DNA of 64,000 nucleotides from assembly GCF_001640025.1 (NCBI RefSeq), contig NC_031673.1, forward strand, positions 496,001 through 560,000, in the 5' to 3' direction. A program made the position numbers and the translations under genes. Below are positions 32,445-42,005 of this stretch, piece by piece. The notes beneath the pieces were generated by a model, which worked only from the letters and a program-made list of their open reading frames with translations, did no database searches and was not told where the DNA came from. The stretch comes from Sugiyamaella lignohabitans (lineage: Eukaryota > Ascomycota > Dipodascomycetes > Dipodascales > Trichomonascaceae). The first letter of the stretch is position 1. Every line of letters starts with the position of its first letter.

Positions 32445-33490
32445 CGATCCCCGTCACGAACCTGCCCCTCTCAGATCCTACAGCTAGCTTGTTTCATCCA
32501 TATACTCTGGTCGTATTTTATCCATGCTACCAAAGTTCTAGACAAACATCAGACTGACCTGTTATAATAGAGTTATCTGAACAATGTTTTACAACTCAGT
32601 TTAGCTGGCTACTTGTATTGATTTGCACTCATGTGCCCTGTAAAGTGAGCTAGGTAAACAGGACATCACTGACCATCAGATCAGTGAACAATTGTTGGAT
32701 CTGCCATGCATGGCCCTCACAAATAAGTCCCATCTGGTTTATGTATGAGATTAGTTTTAATTTAACTTGCATATGCAACTTAGTTTCCAGCGATCCTTGC
32801 CGGTCTGTACTAGCCAATCGTCTTCAAACAAGGGCCAGCTCTACGTCACGTTCCTCGGCTATTTTGCAAGGGCTGGCCTGTGTTGATCTGGAGTCGTCCA
32901 CCGAATCCTGTTATGACAAGACAATAGCATTCTTCTTTTTGCCAGTCACCAATCAAAAAACTGTCACCAGACTGTCTCCACTGTAACCTGAACTGACCAC
33001 TGAAACTAACTGGTTACGTAATAAGAGTTTCTCGACTTCTGGCTGAAAGTTCTAGAATCCTTTTGGAAGTTTGCTACCTTCTGCTGCCGCTGTTTACCTG
33101 CTGATAAATATGTCCCCCATGTAGGGATTCGGCGGTCGGAAGCGGCCTCCCCATCTAGCAAACGAAGCAGCCGTCTAAAGCGTTATCGGTCTAGTGGACG
33201 GCACCCTGCGTTCAGACATGTGCGCCCGTGCGCTTGTCCTGTTCGGGCAAGTGCTAGTCAGGGTCTAGTTTGTTGAGCGCTAACCGCATCCCGACCTTGT
33301 TCTCCGCGCAAACAATGGGCCCTCTCTCGACTCTTTCCCCGCTAGTCTGGGTTGCTATTCACTATATCGATTAGGAAGTAATAGGGATGGCTTATCTCTT
33401 TGTGCTCGCTGCTGCCTGATAACGTAACACTACCTCCATCCGTACTAGCTTCTTTTTACGCCGATAAGATAAGAATCGTCAGGGGGGCAC

Positions 33491-33630
33491 TGCCTCCGGC
33501 GGCTGGGGCTCCGCCCCAGACCCTGGTTGCTCCTGCTTCGCAGGAGTTAACCGGGACCGTAGACGCAACGACTCGAGCGAAGCGAGAGGAGCAACCAGGG
33601 TCTGGGGCGGAGCCCCAGCCGCCGGAGGCA
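33491..33630 (-). repeat. Palindromic element, B-A order, next to ADP1 3' end
   Basis: Complete element ending about 60 bp from the ADP1 stop codon. Read on the minus strand it is A-B, with a centre GCGTCTACGGTCCCGG close to consensus. Confidence 0.93.
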
Positions 33631-33691
33631 GCGTGGGCCCCCGCGACATAGTATTAGAATTAGATTAGAGTTAAATGTAAAGGGGGAGGGA

Positions 33692-36600
33692 TTATCTTCT
33701 CTCGACGAGGAAGAAATGCATGGCGACGTAGCCGGCGATCAGGAACAGGCCGAAGACGATGGCCAGGCCGGCCACGTCGTCCCAGAGGGCGCCGCTGTCG
33801 AAACCGAAGGTACTGAGGATGGTGGCCCCCGGGACCTCGATGCTGAGCCCGAACTTCTTTTCTGTCAGCGTCAGGTAGCGTACTTCATTGACGGTTAATG
33901 CTTCGTATGCGTAGTGGAAGATGGAGATGTACTTGAACCATACGGCCCCTGCTGGCATCGAGTCTTGGTTGAGGAACAGACCAGCAAATAACAGACTGAA
34001 CAGCATCACGAGACATCCTACAAGACTGGCTACTCCGGTGTTCTGGATCATGATTCCAATGAGAAGACAGGTCGAGGCTGCGGTGAGGTTGAACAATACG
34101 AGAATCAGCAGGAATCGCAGGAACGCATATCCGTCAGTGGACAATCCTACTAGTGGGTACACGATCAGTCCAAGCAGAATAGGAGGAAAAACTCGAAGGG
34201 GAATGATATCGAACATCACTTTGGCAAGATAGTATGCAATTGGATGGTAGTATCCGTTTGCCCGCTCGCGAATGAAGATAATACGTTCTTCGGCAAATAG
34301 CTGGAGAGTGGTCAGGGTGGAGAATCCAAAGAGTGCAAGCAAAAAGAAGAAAAGACCCAGTCTGTTCTGGAACCCGCTGATATCGTTGGTCACATTAAAA
34401 TACAGAACTCCACAGAAAACTGCTAGCAGAACCGCCATCACATAGTGAGTCAGCAGTAGCATGGGATTTCGGTATAAATTTTTAAAGGTTCGGCCAGAAA
34501 GAATGCGGAATTGCCCAAATACACCCACTTTATCATGACCCTTGAGTTCTTTTGGAATACTGGACGCACCGCCGCGTGTCGCTGGCGAAGTAGCATCATC
34601 TCCAGTCTCCGGACCGTCACCATTTTGGTTGGGGGTCTCGTAACCGCTAGTCAGATTCGACTCGTCAGCATCAATAACAGCCTGCTTTTGAGCCTGAATC
34701 TTTTGGCGAATGGACTCGGCCAATGGACTGTTTTTATACAGTTCCACAAGAGTGCTGAGAGATGGAGGTGCACGAATGGCTGGTGTGGTAGAGATTCTTC
34801 GACGAAGATGGTTTTCATGTGCTTCTTCTCCAGACAATTCATTTCGATGTACAGCATAATGTCTCCACTCACGTGTAGAATCTTCGATAGTATTGGCACG
34901 GGGAATAGGATTATGAATATCATCCGACTCGGTGCTGTTAGACTGGCCTCCTTCGCTCAAATGCTCATTCGCCTGATCATCGCCAGCTGAATCGCCATTA
35001 CTACTGCTACCACCACTATTATCCGCTTCCATAGCCAGGTCAATCAAGAAATCACCCATATTATATCCACTAGGACAGGGGTATCCGATTTCAGCGAAAT
35101 AATTACTGGCTTCCGACTGGGGTCCGGAATACACCACCGAACCCTTTGCTAGCAACATCAACTCATCAAACTGAGCAACAATGTTGGATCGCGGTTGGTG
35201 GATGGTAAACACAACAGTACGGTTATAATTTCTTGCCAAGTGAACGAGACTACTAATGACATTAAAAGCATTGTAAGCATCCAGACCCGATGTGGGTTCG
35301 TCCAAAAACAAAATCGATGGCGAGGTCACTAACTCACAAGCAATTGCAACTCTTCTCTTCTCACCACCAGATATACCTCTATTAGTCTCATTACCAACCA
35401 ACTGATCTTTCAAGCCAAGAATTCCCAACTCGTTCATGGTCTCTAAGGCACGCAACTTCTTGGCATCGTCAGACATGGATTTCGGCAGTCTCAACAGAGC
35501 ACTGGTGACAATAGTTTCATATACAGTCAAGGTAGGAATCAAACAGTCTTCCTGGTCGACAAATCCAATCACCTTTTTATACCTGTTTTTACTAATGACC
35601 TCACGTCCATTCACGTAAATATGGCCTTCAGTGACACCTCGTTTCGTTTTCGACGCCAGAATATCCAGCAAAGTCGTCTTACCAGCACCAGACCCGCCCA
35701 TAATAGCCAGCACACTGCCTTCTTTGACCTGGCCAAACACTCCATCAAGAATCTTCACCGGCCGTTTCTTGTCACTGTACGAGATATCTTCAAACTGCAA
35801 ACTCGTAGCCTGGTGATTAGCCATCAATTTAGCAGCATCGCTATCAGACGGAATCTGCAGGTATCCGAGTTTGTTATTCTGACTGCGGTTCATAAAGTAC
35901 TGGAAAATAACTGCTCCACCAAGAATAAACACTAAAGCCGAAATAAACGCTGCCAGTACAAACCCTCGACGAACACTCTTCTCAGGAGGCAGGTACCCTG
36001 GCAATTCTGTATAATGTAGACACTCGCTTGAATCACATTCTAAAGTGATATATGGGTCACCAAACACCGATTTGATCAAATCATTCATCGATGGTTCTGA
36101 AAACTTGCACGATTTAGTGCTACGATCACATTCAAAGAAACCAGGGCCGCTAATTGTTTCAGTCAGGAAATCTGAAATATCAATTGATCCTGCCTCTCCA
36201 CACAACATTCTCTCTGGCACACATTTACAACTGATCTCGGGACACTGGTATTTCGTGATATTCGTATTACTCAAGACCTCGGTCTCAAAAGTACAATTAC
36301 TCAGACCACAATAAAAACTCTCGACCTGGTCGACCCAGAACTGGAAATCGCATTCTGCACTAGTACTGTTACAAGAAAAAGTCACTTGAGGAATTTTTCC
36401 TGCCAGAATATCGAGAATCTTACGGTTTGTCACATTACACATCTGATTATTCTTCTTCACTAGCAGTCCTCCCGTATAACAAACGCCCTCCTCACCCTCT
36501 GGCATAAACGCATTACACGAATTGTCGCTGCTGCACATATTACAATTAATACCACTCCACCCGTCCGAGCACTCACACGGATTCGTGCCATTCCTGGCCG

Positions 36601-37129
36601 GCCTATTCGACCCGTCCGCCAAACTTCCACAAACGGGCTGCGAACAATCGTCCCCACCGAACCCACTCGGACAATCACACCGGCCTGTAAACTCGTTACA
36701 ACTGGCGAACTGCTGACATCCAAATGCCGGCAACATGCAATTGAAACTATATCCCCTGTTAGTACCGTACTTTCCAATCCTCGTGCCTCCGGCGGCTGGG
36801 GTTCCGCCCCAGACCCTGGTTGCTCCTCTCGCTTCGCTCGAGTCGTTGTGACGGGACCCCCAGTCAACTCCTGCGAAGCAGGAGCCACGGGGTCTGGGGC
36901 GCAGCCCCAGCCGCCGGAGGCAGTCCCCCCCTCCCGAGTGCACATACCATGGCGGACACTGGTCGTCGTCGTGTTTGGGTTTCTTGGGCCCGAATCCAGG
37001 GCCTATGTTGTTGGGGGTGAGAACGAGATCATGAGTCGCTGGGTCCAGAAACGACTTTGTTTCGACGAGCGACGCTGTCAGCGTGAGCCATGTTATTAGA
37101 GCCCACGCCACAGATGTTATTCGGGCCAT
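33692..37129 (-). CDS. ADP1: Adp1-like ABCG-type transporter with EGF-like ectodomain, two exons
   Basis: Exons 36948-37129 and 33692-36746 give 1078 residues, close to S. cerevisiae Adp1 (1049). An N-terminal signal peptide (MARITSVAWALITWLTLTAS) precedes a Cys-rich ectodomain with EGF-like motifs such as CDCPSGFGGDDCSQPVC and CECSDGWSGINCNMC, then a membrane helix near residue 340. The nucleotide-binding domain has Walker A GGSGAGKTTLLDIL, signature SGGEKRR and Walker B ILFLDEPTSGLD; an acidic linker and a six-helix ABCG membrane domain follow. Splicing restores CPPCFNCMLPAFGC, a family hallmark, which fixes the intron. The 201-nt intron (donor GTATGT, branch TACTAAC) carries a complete element, is a multiple of three and has no stop in frame, so a retained transcript would encode an extra 67 residues. 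Substrate unknown. Confidence 0.93.
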   Translation of the reverse strand: MARITSVAWALITWLTLTASLVETKSFLDPATHDLVLTPNNIGPGFGPKKPKHDDDQCPPWYVHSGGGDCLRRLGLRPRPRGSCFAGVDWGSRHNDSSEARGATRVWGGTPAAGGTRIGKYGTNRGYSFNCMLPAFGCQQFASCNEFTGRCDCPSGFGGDDCSQPVCGSLADGSNRPARNGTNPCECSDGWSGINCNMCSSDNSCNAFMPEGEEGVCYTGGLLVKKNNQMCNVTNRKILDILAGKIPQVTFSCNSTSAECDFQFWVDQVESFYCGLSNCTFETEVLSNTNITKYQCPEISCKCVPERMLCGEAGSIDISDFLTETISGPGFFECDRSTKSCKFSEPSMNDLIKSVFGDPYITLECDSSECLHYTELPGYLPPEKSVRRGFVLAAFISALVFILGGAVIFQYFMNRSQNNKLGYLQIPSDSDAAKLMANHQATSLQFEDISYSDKKRPVKILDGVFGQVKEGSVLAIMGGSGAGKTTLLDILASKTKRGVTEGHIYVNGREVISKNRYKKVIGFVDQEDCLIPTLTVYETIVTSALLRLPKSMSDDAKKLRALETMNELGILGLKDQLVGNETNRGISGGEKRRVAIACELVTSPSILFLDEPTSGLDAYNAFNVISSLVHLARNYNRTVVFTIHQPRSNIVAQFDELMLLAKGSVVYSGPQSEASNYFAEIGYPCPSGYNMGDFLIDLAMEADNSGGSSSNGDSAGDDQANEHLSEGGQSNSTESDDIHNPIPRANTIEDSTREWRHYAVHRNELSGEEAHENHLRRRISTTPAIRAPPSLSTLVELYKNSPLAESIRQKIQAQKQAVIDADESNLTSGYETPNQNGDGPETGDDATSPATRGGASSIPKELKGHDKVGVFGQFRILSGRTFKNLYRNPMLLLTHYVMAVLLAVFCGVLYFNVTNDISGFQNRLGLFFFLLALFGFSTLTTLQLFAEERIIFIRERANGYYHPIAYYLAKVMFDIIPLRVFPPILLGLIVYPLVGLSTDGYAFLRFLLILVLFNLTAASTCLLIGIMIQNTGVASLVGCLVMLFSLLFAGLFLNQDSMPAGAVWFKYISIFHYAYEALTVNEVRYLTLTEKKFGLSIEVPGATILSTFGFDSGALWDDVAGLAIVFGLFLIAGYVAMHFFLVERR
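36784..36922 (+). repeat. Palindromic element, A-B form, in ADP1 intron
   Basis: Complete element inside intron 36747-36947; about 70% of the intron is element. Loops are TCC and GCA; one left-core base is changed (GGGGTTCCGCC). Confidence 0.93.
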
Positions 37130-37701
37130 GATTGCGGTCTGTCAGTTGGTTGATGCCGAGTCCACGTGAAATGGCTGGCTGGCAAGTGATCCAGGTAACT
37201 GGGGTTCCACGACTCGCAATTGGTCTGTTGTTTCTGTATTCGGCGAGTCTGTGTCAAACTCGGCTTTTTAAGTTCAAACCAAGTGCGAATTGGCAGAAAA
37301 TGGTCGGTTTTATCTGGTACCACGGTCGTCGAAGTAAGAGTAGCAGAACTAGCAGGTCTGGAGCTTCGCCCCTCGAACATAGGATATGTGACCCCCAATT
37401 GGCATGGCACGGCGCAGTTGTCGATAAGCTGATAAGATAGCAACCGGTCCTAATGCAATGTGGGGGTGGCTGGGTCGACTGAGCCCATTCTCCCACTGAC
37501 TGAGCCCACTCTCCCACTCTTACCCCCAAACTCACCACCGGCTCGTTTACTACAAATCCGCTATTGCGGGATATAACGTGTCAGTTAGTAGTCTAACGGA
37601 CTTTTCGAATAGGGTTCCTTAGAAACGAAATCTGGGGTATTCAGCCTGGTTCATGTACGTATGTTAATTGACAGTCGGAGATGTTCTCCGAGGGGGGGTT
37701 C

Positions 37702-37762
37702 TGCCTCCGGCGGCTGGGGCTGCGCCCCAGACCCCATGGCTCCTCTCGCTGCGCTCGAGTCG
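37702..37762 (+). repeat. Palindromic element, solo A arm
   Basis: Left A arm with loop TGC, followed by a partial centre (TTACGTCAGGGTCCC) and no B arm. Confidence 0.92.
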
Positions 37763-37959
37763 TTACGTCAGGGTCCCACGAGCATCGAAGAATCTGTTAA
37801 GGGTCACCGAGTATTCCTGTTACCAAAAGCATCTGTTTAAAGTGAAACCCGGTATCTGCAGCTCACAGACGATCACAATTGGATTCAACTGTAGACTTCT
37901 GGAATCTCAAAACATTACCAGATGCAAAAAATGAGAATTATAGTGATTTCTCCTTCCCT

Positions 37960-38578
37960 TTCAATGAAACCAAATAAAATCACTGATGAAAATGATATCA
38001 ATCTCCATACATATAATAACATTCACTGTATGTATACTCACCTAGCGATAACTCATTAAACCCAACTGAACACAAACGAGACTGCGCATGATACTAAATT
38101 CTAATAACAGTTCCACTGGACATACACTGTACGTAGTGATTGCTCATTTGTTTTAACTGCAAACTGTTGATAAAAATGATAATATTTCCCATAACGTCGA
38201 TGGTGTATAACCATGATCACTGCACGTATTCTTGACCTACGATTGCTCTTGCAAATTACCTGCAAACAAAATGGACCGTCTCTGTCAAGATTGATGTTAC
38301 TTTAAAACAATATCGATAGTGTATTAAAATAATCAATCTCAAGGTGTGTATGCTGTACCTAGTGACCTCGTTCAATCCCACTGAAAACAAATGGAATCAC
38401 TTATGAAAATGATCGTTTTATTTCTGAAGTCGATGCATGTTACAATAACAACTGTATATACTTTACGTAGTTCGTCTAATTCAACTGGAAACAAATGAAA
38501 TTCGTGGTGAAAATAATATTAAATTCTAATAATGTCGATGGTATGCTACAATAAATCGCTGTATGTATTTATGTACGC
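37960..38578. repeat. Six-copy degenerate tandem array, ~105-bp period
   Basis: Successive AT-rich units share an ordered set of blocks: AACAAATG, ATCACTNATGAAAATGAT, TCTAATAAYGTCGATGGT, TACAATAA, CACTGTATGTATACTTTACG and TTCAATCCAACTG. Units begin near 37963, 38068, 38157, 38260, 38379 and 38476. Identity between units is modest, so this looks like an old minisatellite. Confidence 0.7.
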
Positions 38579-38718
38579 GTTACCCCTGAGATGCCTAAAA
38601 AGATCAGCAATTTACCCCTGAGTTTTCACTGCAGCTGATATGCATTTCAACCCCCCAATTAACTCCAGCTGTCAAATCCACCCCAAAAATAATCCCCGAA
38701 CTCCTGAACCCCCGTACC

Positions 38719-38774
38719 TCTCCTGCGAAGCAGGAGCCACGGGGTCTGGTGCGCAGACCCAGCCGCCGGAGGCA
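38719..38774 (-). repeat. Palindromic element, solo B arm at PNG1 3' end
   Basis: Right B arm ending 10 bp from the PNG1 stop codon. The core is altered (CTGGTGCGCAGACCCAG), yet GGGTCT and AGACCC can still pair. Confidence 0.85.
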
Positions 38775-38783
38775 CACCTCCCC

Positions 38784-40093
38784 TCACTGACCCGACCCGT
38801 CCTCCCCTCGAGCCCGTGTCCATTCGCCCTTCCCGCTCTCACGCGGACCCAATTCAGCAGTCACTGATGGGATAGGAGGCGGCTCGTCAAAATAAGACGC
38901 CAGCTCCGCCTGTTCAATCGCATCCTGCTCCTCCAGCACCATAATCTCGGCAGCATTCATATTCGCGCGACGGGCACTCGAGATCCTGAACAGAACATCA
39001 TTCAACTGCGACTCGCTAACCCGGTTTCTCGCTAACGCTTTCCCCGAATCGCGAACGTACCGTCTTGTCACATCCACCGCTCCTTCAACTGATCGGTGTT
39101 AGTTTCTGGGAGGGGGTGCTGCCTCCGGCGGCTGGGGCTGCGCCCCAGACCCCGTGGCTCCTCTCGCTTCGCTCGAGTCGGGCGTCGACGGGCCCAGTTG
39201 TGGATGTACTTACCGGAGAAACCAATCACGTATGCCATTTTCTTACCCCAGCCTTCTCCGTACAGCAGGGGCTTATCCCACGCTTTCTCACACGAATCCG
39301 CCTGTTCCGTTAGTTATCCACACCAGTTGACCCCCCACGCCCGACTCGAGCGAAGCGAGAGGAGCAGCGGGGTCTGGGGCGCAGCCCCAGCCGCCGGAGG
39401 CAGCACCTCCACCGTCACTTACGTGAACCCATCGCTCCTGGTGCTCCGAGTACACCTCGGTCCACACGTGGTCCTCGCTGTTCCAGATGTAGCGCACTTT
39501 TGAGCCCAGTGCGCGACACAGGAGTGTGAAACACTGGAAGGTTAGTTTCTATTGCCAAAAGAAAGATCGAAAAAATCGACTTACGTCAGCCCACTCTCCG
39601 CACCGACCCTTGCGGAACCGGAGCAGCACCCGGGGTGATCCGTAACGAGGAAATCGGGTGAGTGCTTTACAACTGCGACAGCGGTACACCTCGACCACTC
39701 CTGCACCGTCTTTCGCCTCTTTTTCAGTCGGTTTCTCCCGTCCAATGCCGTCTGTCTCTCCCTGGACTCTCGTTAGTACTCCACCTTCCATGCCGCTATC
39801 AACCCTGGTTCCCAGTCAATGAATCCAAAATACTGTAAATTAATACATACACCACACGAATCACATGCTGGAGAGTTCACCCACGTGAAAAATTCGTCTT
39901 TAAACCACTCGAGAAGCTCCATTATCAGATAATCCTGCAACCCCCACGACCGGTCCTCATTCTCCCGCTGCTCAGCCCGGCCATACAGCCTTTCTAACGG
40001 CAGCACCGCCAGCGCCTCATCCAGAAGCCTGCTATCCTCATACACCATCGGCGTATTAGCCACTCGATACAGGGTACTCGCAAAATCCGCCAT
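38784..40093 (-). CDS. PNG1: Peptide:N-glycanase, five exons
   Basis: Exons 39851-40093, 39585-39761, 39423-39533, 39214-39301 and 38784-39088 give 307 residues. Png1 removes N-glycans from misfolded glycoproteins exported from the ER, in the cytosol with Rad23 and the proteasome. The transglutaminase-like core is clear. Zinc-binding CDSCG (exon 1) and CRSC (exon 2) are present, then the catalytic Cys in [10 protein letters not shown], His in [14 protein letters not shown] (exon 3) and Asp in ADSCEKAW (exon 4). The C-terminus ends [14 protein letters not shown], as in fungal homologues. All four introns have ACTAAC branches. Introns 1 and 2 (87 and 51 nt) are plain; introns 3 and 4 (121 and 125 nt) each hold a solo A arm in opposite orientation. 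CTG encodes conserved leucines here, which argues against CUG-Ser decoding. Confidence 0.93.
39120..39180 (+). repeat. Palindromic element, solo A arm in PNG1 intron 4
   Basis: Left A arm (loop TGC) in intron 39089-39213, followed on the + strand by centre sequence GGGCGTCGACGGGCCCAG, so it looks like a complete element lacking its B arm. Confidence 0.93.
39342..39402 (-). repeat. Palindromic element, solo A arm in PNG1 intron 3
   Basis: Right A arm (loop GCA) in intron 39302-39422, placed between the donor and the ATAACTAAC branch. It is inverted relative to the arm in intron 4, and exon 4 (88 nt) lies between the two. Confidence 0.93.
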
Positions 40094-40206
40094 CTCACCC
40101 TCTCCTTACTTACAAGTGGCTCTCTCTCCAGCTTCACGAACATGACTTCCTTATCCAGCCATGGCGCGGCTATTCAGGGGGGACCCGCCGATCAGGGGAC
40201 GGGACC

Positions 40207-40341
40207 TGCCTCCGGCGGCTGGGGCTCCGCCCCAGACCCTGGTTGCTCCTCTCGCTTCGCTCGAGTCGGGCGTATACGGTCCCAGCCGCTCGCAGAGCGA
40301 GCACAACGGGGTCTGGGGCAGCGCCCCAGCCGCCGGAGGCA
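40207..40341. repeat. Palindromic element, complete A-C form
   Basis: Lies between the PNG1 start and the stop of the upstream NCBP3-like gene. Left arm with tail A, right arm with a C-type tail (GCTCGC-AGA-GCGAGC) and core loop AGC. The centre is GGGCGTATACGGTCCCAG. Confidence 0.92.
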
Positions 40342-40379
40342 GAACTGACCCTGCGAAGGGTGGATAAATACGGTATATT

Positions 40380-41707
40380 TCAGAAGAGGTCAGCGGCTTT
40401 TCGCCGGTTTCGGCGGTCCTTTGTTCTGGGGAGGTCGAGCCGGTCCGCCAGTTCGTCGCGGCCGTTGTCAATTTTCTCAAGGAGGTCGCCTTTGACCCAC
40501 GGTGTATCCAGTCGGTCGCTCAGGTTGCGGCTTCGTGAGTCGTTTGATGGGGTGGGTTCGTCAGCGCTGTCGCGGCCAGGTGATCGGGATCGGTTGCGAT
40601 CGAGATATCGATACGATTTTCCTCGTTTGGCGGGTCGACGGTCGTAGTTTCTGTCGCGATCACTACCAGAATCTCGACCTCGGAGATCGCTTCCTCGGAT
40701 ACTTTCTCGGAACTCGCCGGCTTTCAATGGGAACAGGTCGCCATCGTCATCTTGATCTCTGTCTCGGCCCCGTCGTCCGTCTCGGTCTCGGTATCGAGAC
40801 CTTCTGTCATCTCTATAGCCTCGGTTACTGCTACTGTTTGGTCCTTTACCAGCTTGCTCGAAATAATCGTCCAGACCAAACCGCAGTTCGTCCTCTGCTC
40901 TTGTAGGTTCTCCATTGAACAGATAATATCGACTGCGGGCTCTGGCTCCTTTTATTTTTCGGTCACTTTCAAAAGCTTGACGCACTGTTAATGTCACACC
41001 TTCTTTAAAAGGATATGGTTTAGCAGGTCTGATTTCGGTCGGCTTGATACTGGTTCCTTCATAGTACACAGCTTCCGATGTCAGTGCGTCCAGACACCCG
41101 TCTGCCAGAGTTTCGGCATCAAAAACCATATTTACTGACATTTGTTAGTTTCAACTTCCTATTTTTCACTTCAAAGACAAACTAATCAGTCAATCACCAT
41201 TTGTCTCTAATAAGATTAACACTACAGTCGTAGTACATCCATGTCATTTATCTCCACTTTTGGTCACTTACAACTCGAATCGTCGACCCACTGCACTCTG
41301 TACTTGATTCGCGGGTAATAATACCCAACATATTTCTCTACTTCGTCGGTAGAAAGGTCGTTGACTCCGATCAGATGCACCGCTACCGGTCGAGGCACAA
41401 GCGCGTTCTCTTCCGCTCCAGGCTGAGATCCCTCTGATCCTGGTGCCTCAATTTTCCTACTATCAGTAACTTCCACATCCATGGAATCATCAGCCACAGG
41501 CCCAGCACCAGTAACTGCCGGAACAGCCTCAGCACCAGCCTCCACACTAACAGCTACATCTGATCCCGTGGCCGTTCCAGCGCTAGCAGCGACACTAGCA
41601 CCTTCACTGGCCACGCTTCCAGCACCTTCTACCGCTCCTGTCTTAACACTCCTCACAGAGAAGTCATCGTCAATATCGATTTCTAAACCCTCGTCCTGAC
41701 CCGACAT
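40380..41707 (-). CDS. NCBP3-like RNA-binding protein, two exons
   Basis: Exons 41272-41707 and 40380-41134 give 396 residues. The N-terminus is acidic and Ala/Val/Ser-rich. A domain from about residue 108 reads PVAVHLIGVNDLSTDEVEKY, then KYRVQWVDDSS and NMVFDAETLADGCLDAL after the splice. This matches the NCBP3 (nuclear cap-binding subunit 3) RNA-recognition-like fold, where a WIDD-type motif contacts the cap. The C-terminal half is Arg/Asp/Ser-rich (RS/RD-like: RDRDGRRGRDRDQDDDGD), typical of mRNA-processing factors. The 137-nt intron (GTAAGT, AACTAAC) interrupts the domain and has no palindromic element. Likely role by family: nuclear mRNA biogenesis or export. Assignment rests on motif similarity alone. 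Confidence 0.72.
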
Positions 41708-41799
41708 CGTTCCTAGTCCCGAGTATGTCTACTAGATCCAGCAAATTGCGAGCCTCGACCTTTATCATTCGCGAAGCGGCTCGTGCGGCGTAGCGAACC

Positions 41800-41952
41800 T
41801 GCCTCCGGCGGCTGGGGCGCTGCCCCAGACCCCGTTGTGCTCGCTTCGCGAGCGACCAGGACCGTTGACGTTTCACCGAAAACCCCTCACCCGACTCGAG
41901 CGAAGCGAGAGGTGCAACCAGGGTCTGGGCGGAGCCCCAGCCGCCGGAGGCA
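41800..41952. repeat. Palindromic element, complete C-A form
   Basis: About 50 bp from the GH76 stop. Left arm has core loop GCT and a C tail (GCTCGC-TTC-GCGAGC); right arm has tail A and a core lacking one G (CTGGGC-GGA-GCCCCAG). Confidence 0.92.
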
Positions 41953-42005
41953 GACCCCCGACCGCAGCAACAGACTGATCTAACATTTAATAAATACAGA
42001 GAACC

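Larger units (their letters stand above)
26575..33691. other. 7.1-kb gene-free region upstream of SFP1
   Basis: No convincing coding sequence. It holds elements at 27847-28022, 28704-28853, 29412-29473, 30282-30424, 32286-32444 and 33491-33630. Other repeats are three exact copies of TTCTACCAGTGG at 26725-26879, (TA)n at about 27603-27624, (CAG)16 at 30651-30698, and tandem degenerate repeats at 31660-31960. Long upstream regions are known for regulatory genes in yeasts; whether this one is promoter, leader or non-coding RNA cannot be told from sequence. Confidence 0.55.
37130..38783. other. Intergenic region ADP1 / PNG1
   Basis: A 1.65-kb region with a solo arm at 37702-37762, a six-copy degenerate tandem array at about 37960-38578 and a solo B arm at 38719-38774 next to the PNG1 stop. 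No gene is seen. Confidence 0.6.

Noticed and set aside
36747..36947. The element as a coding part of ADP1 (uninterrupted 1145-residue frame)
   Set aside because: GTATGT donor, TACTAAC branch and acceptor restore the family motif CPPCFNCMLPAFGC when spliced, so it is an intron even though the frame stays open.
38784..40093. CUG-Ser codon reassignment
   Set aside because: CTG codons in PNG1 and other genes fall where homologues have leucine, so the standard code fits.
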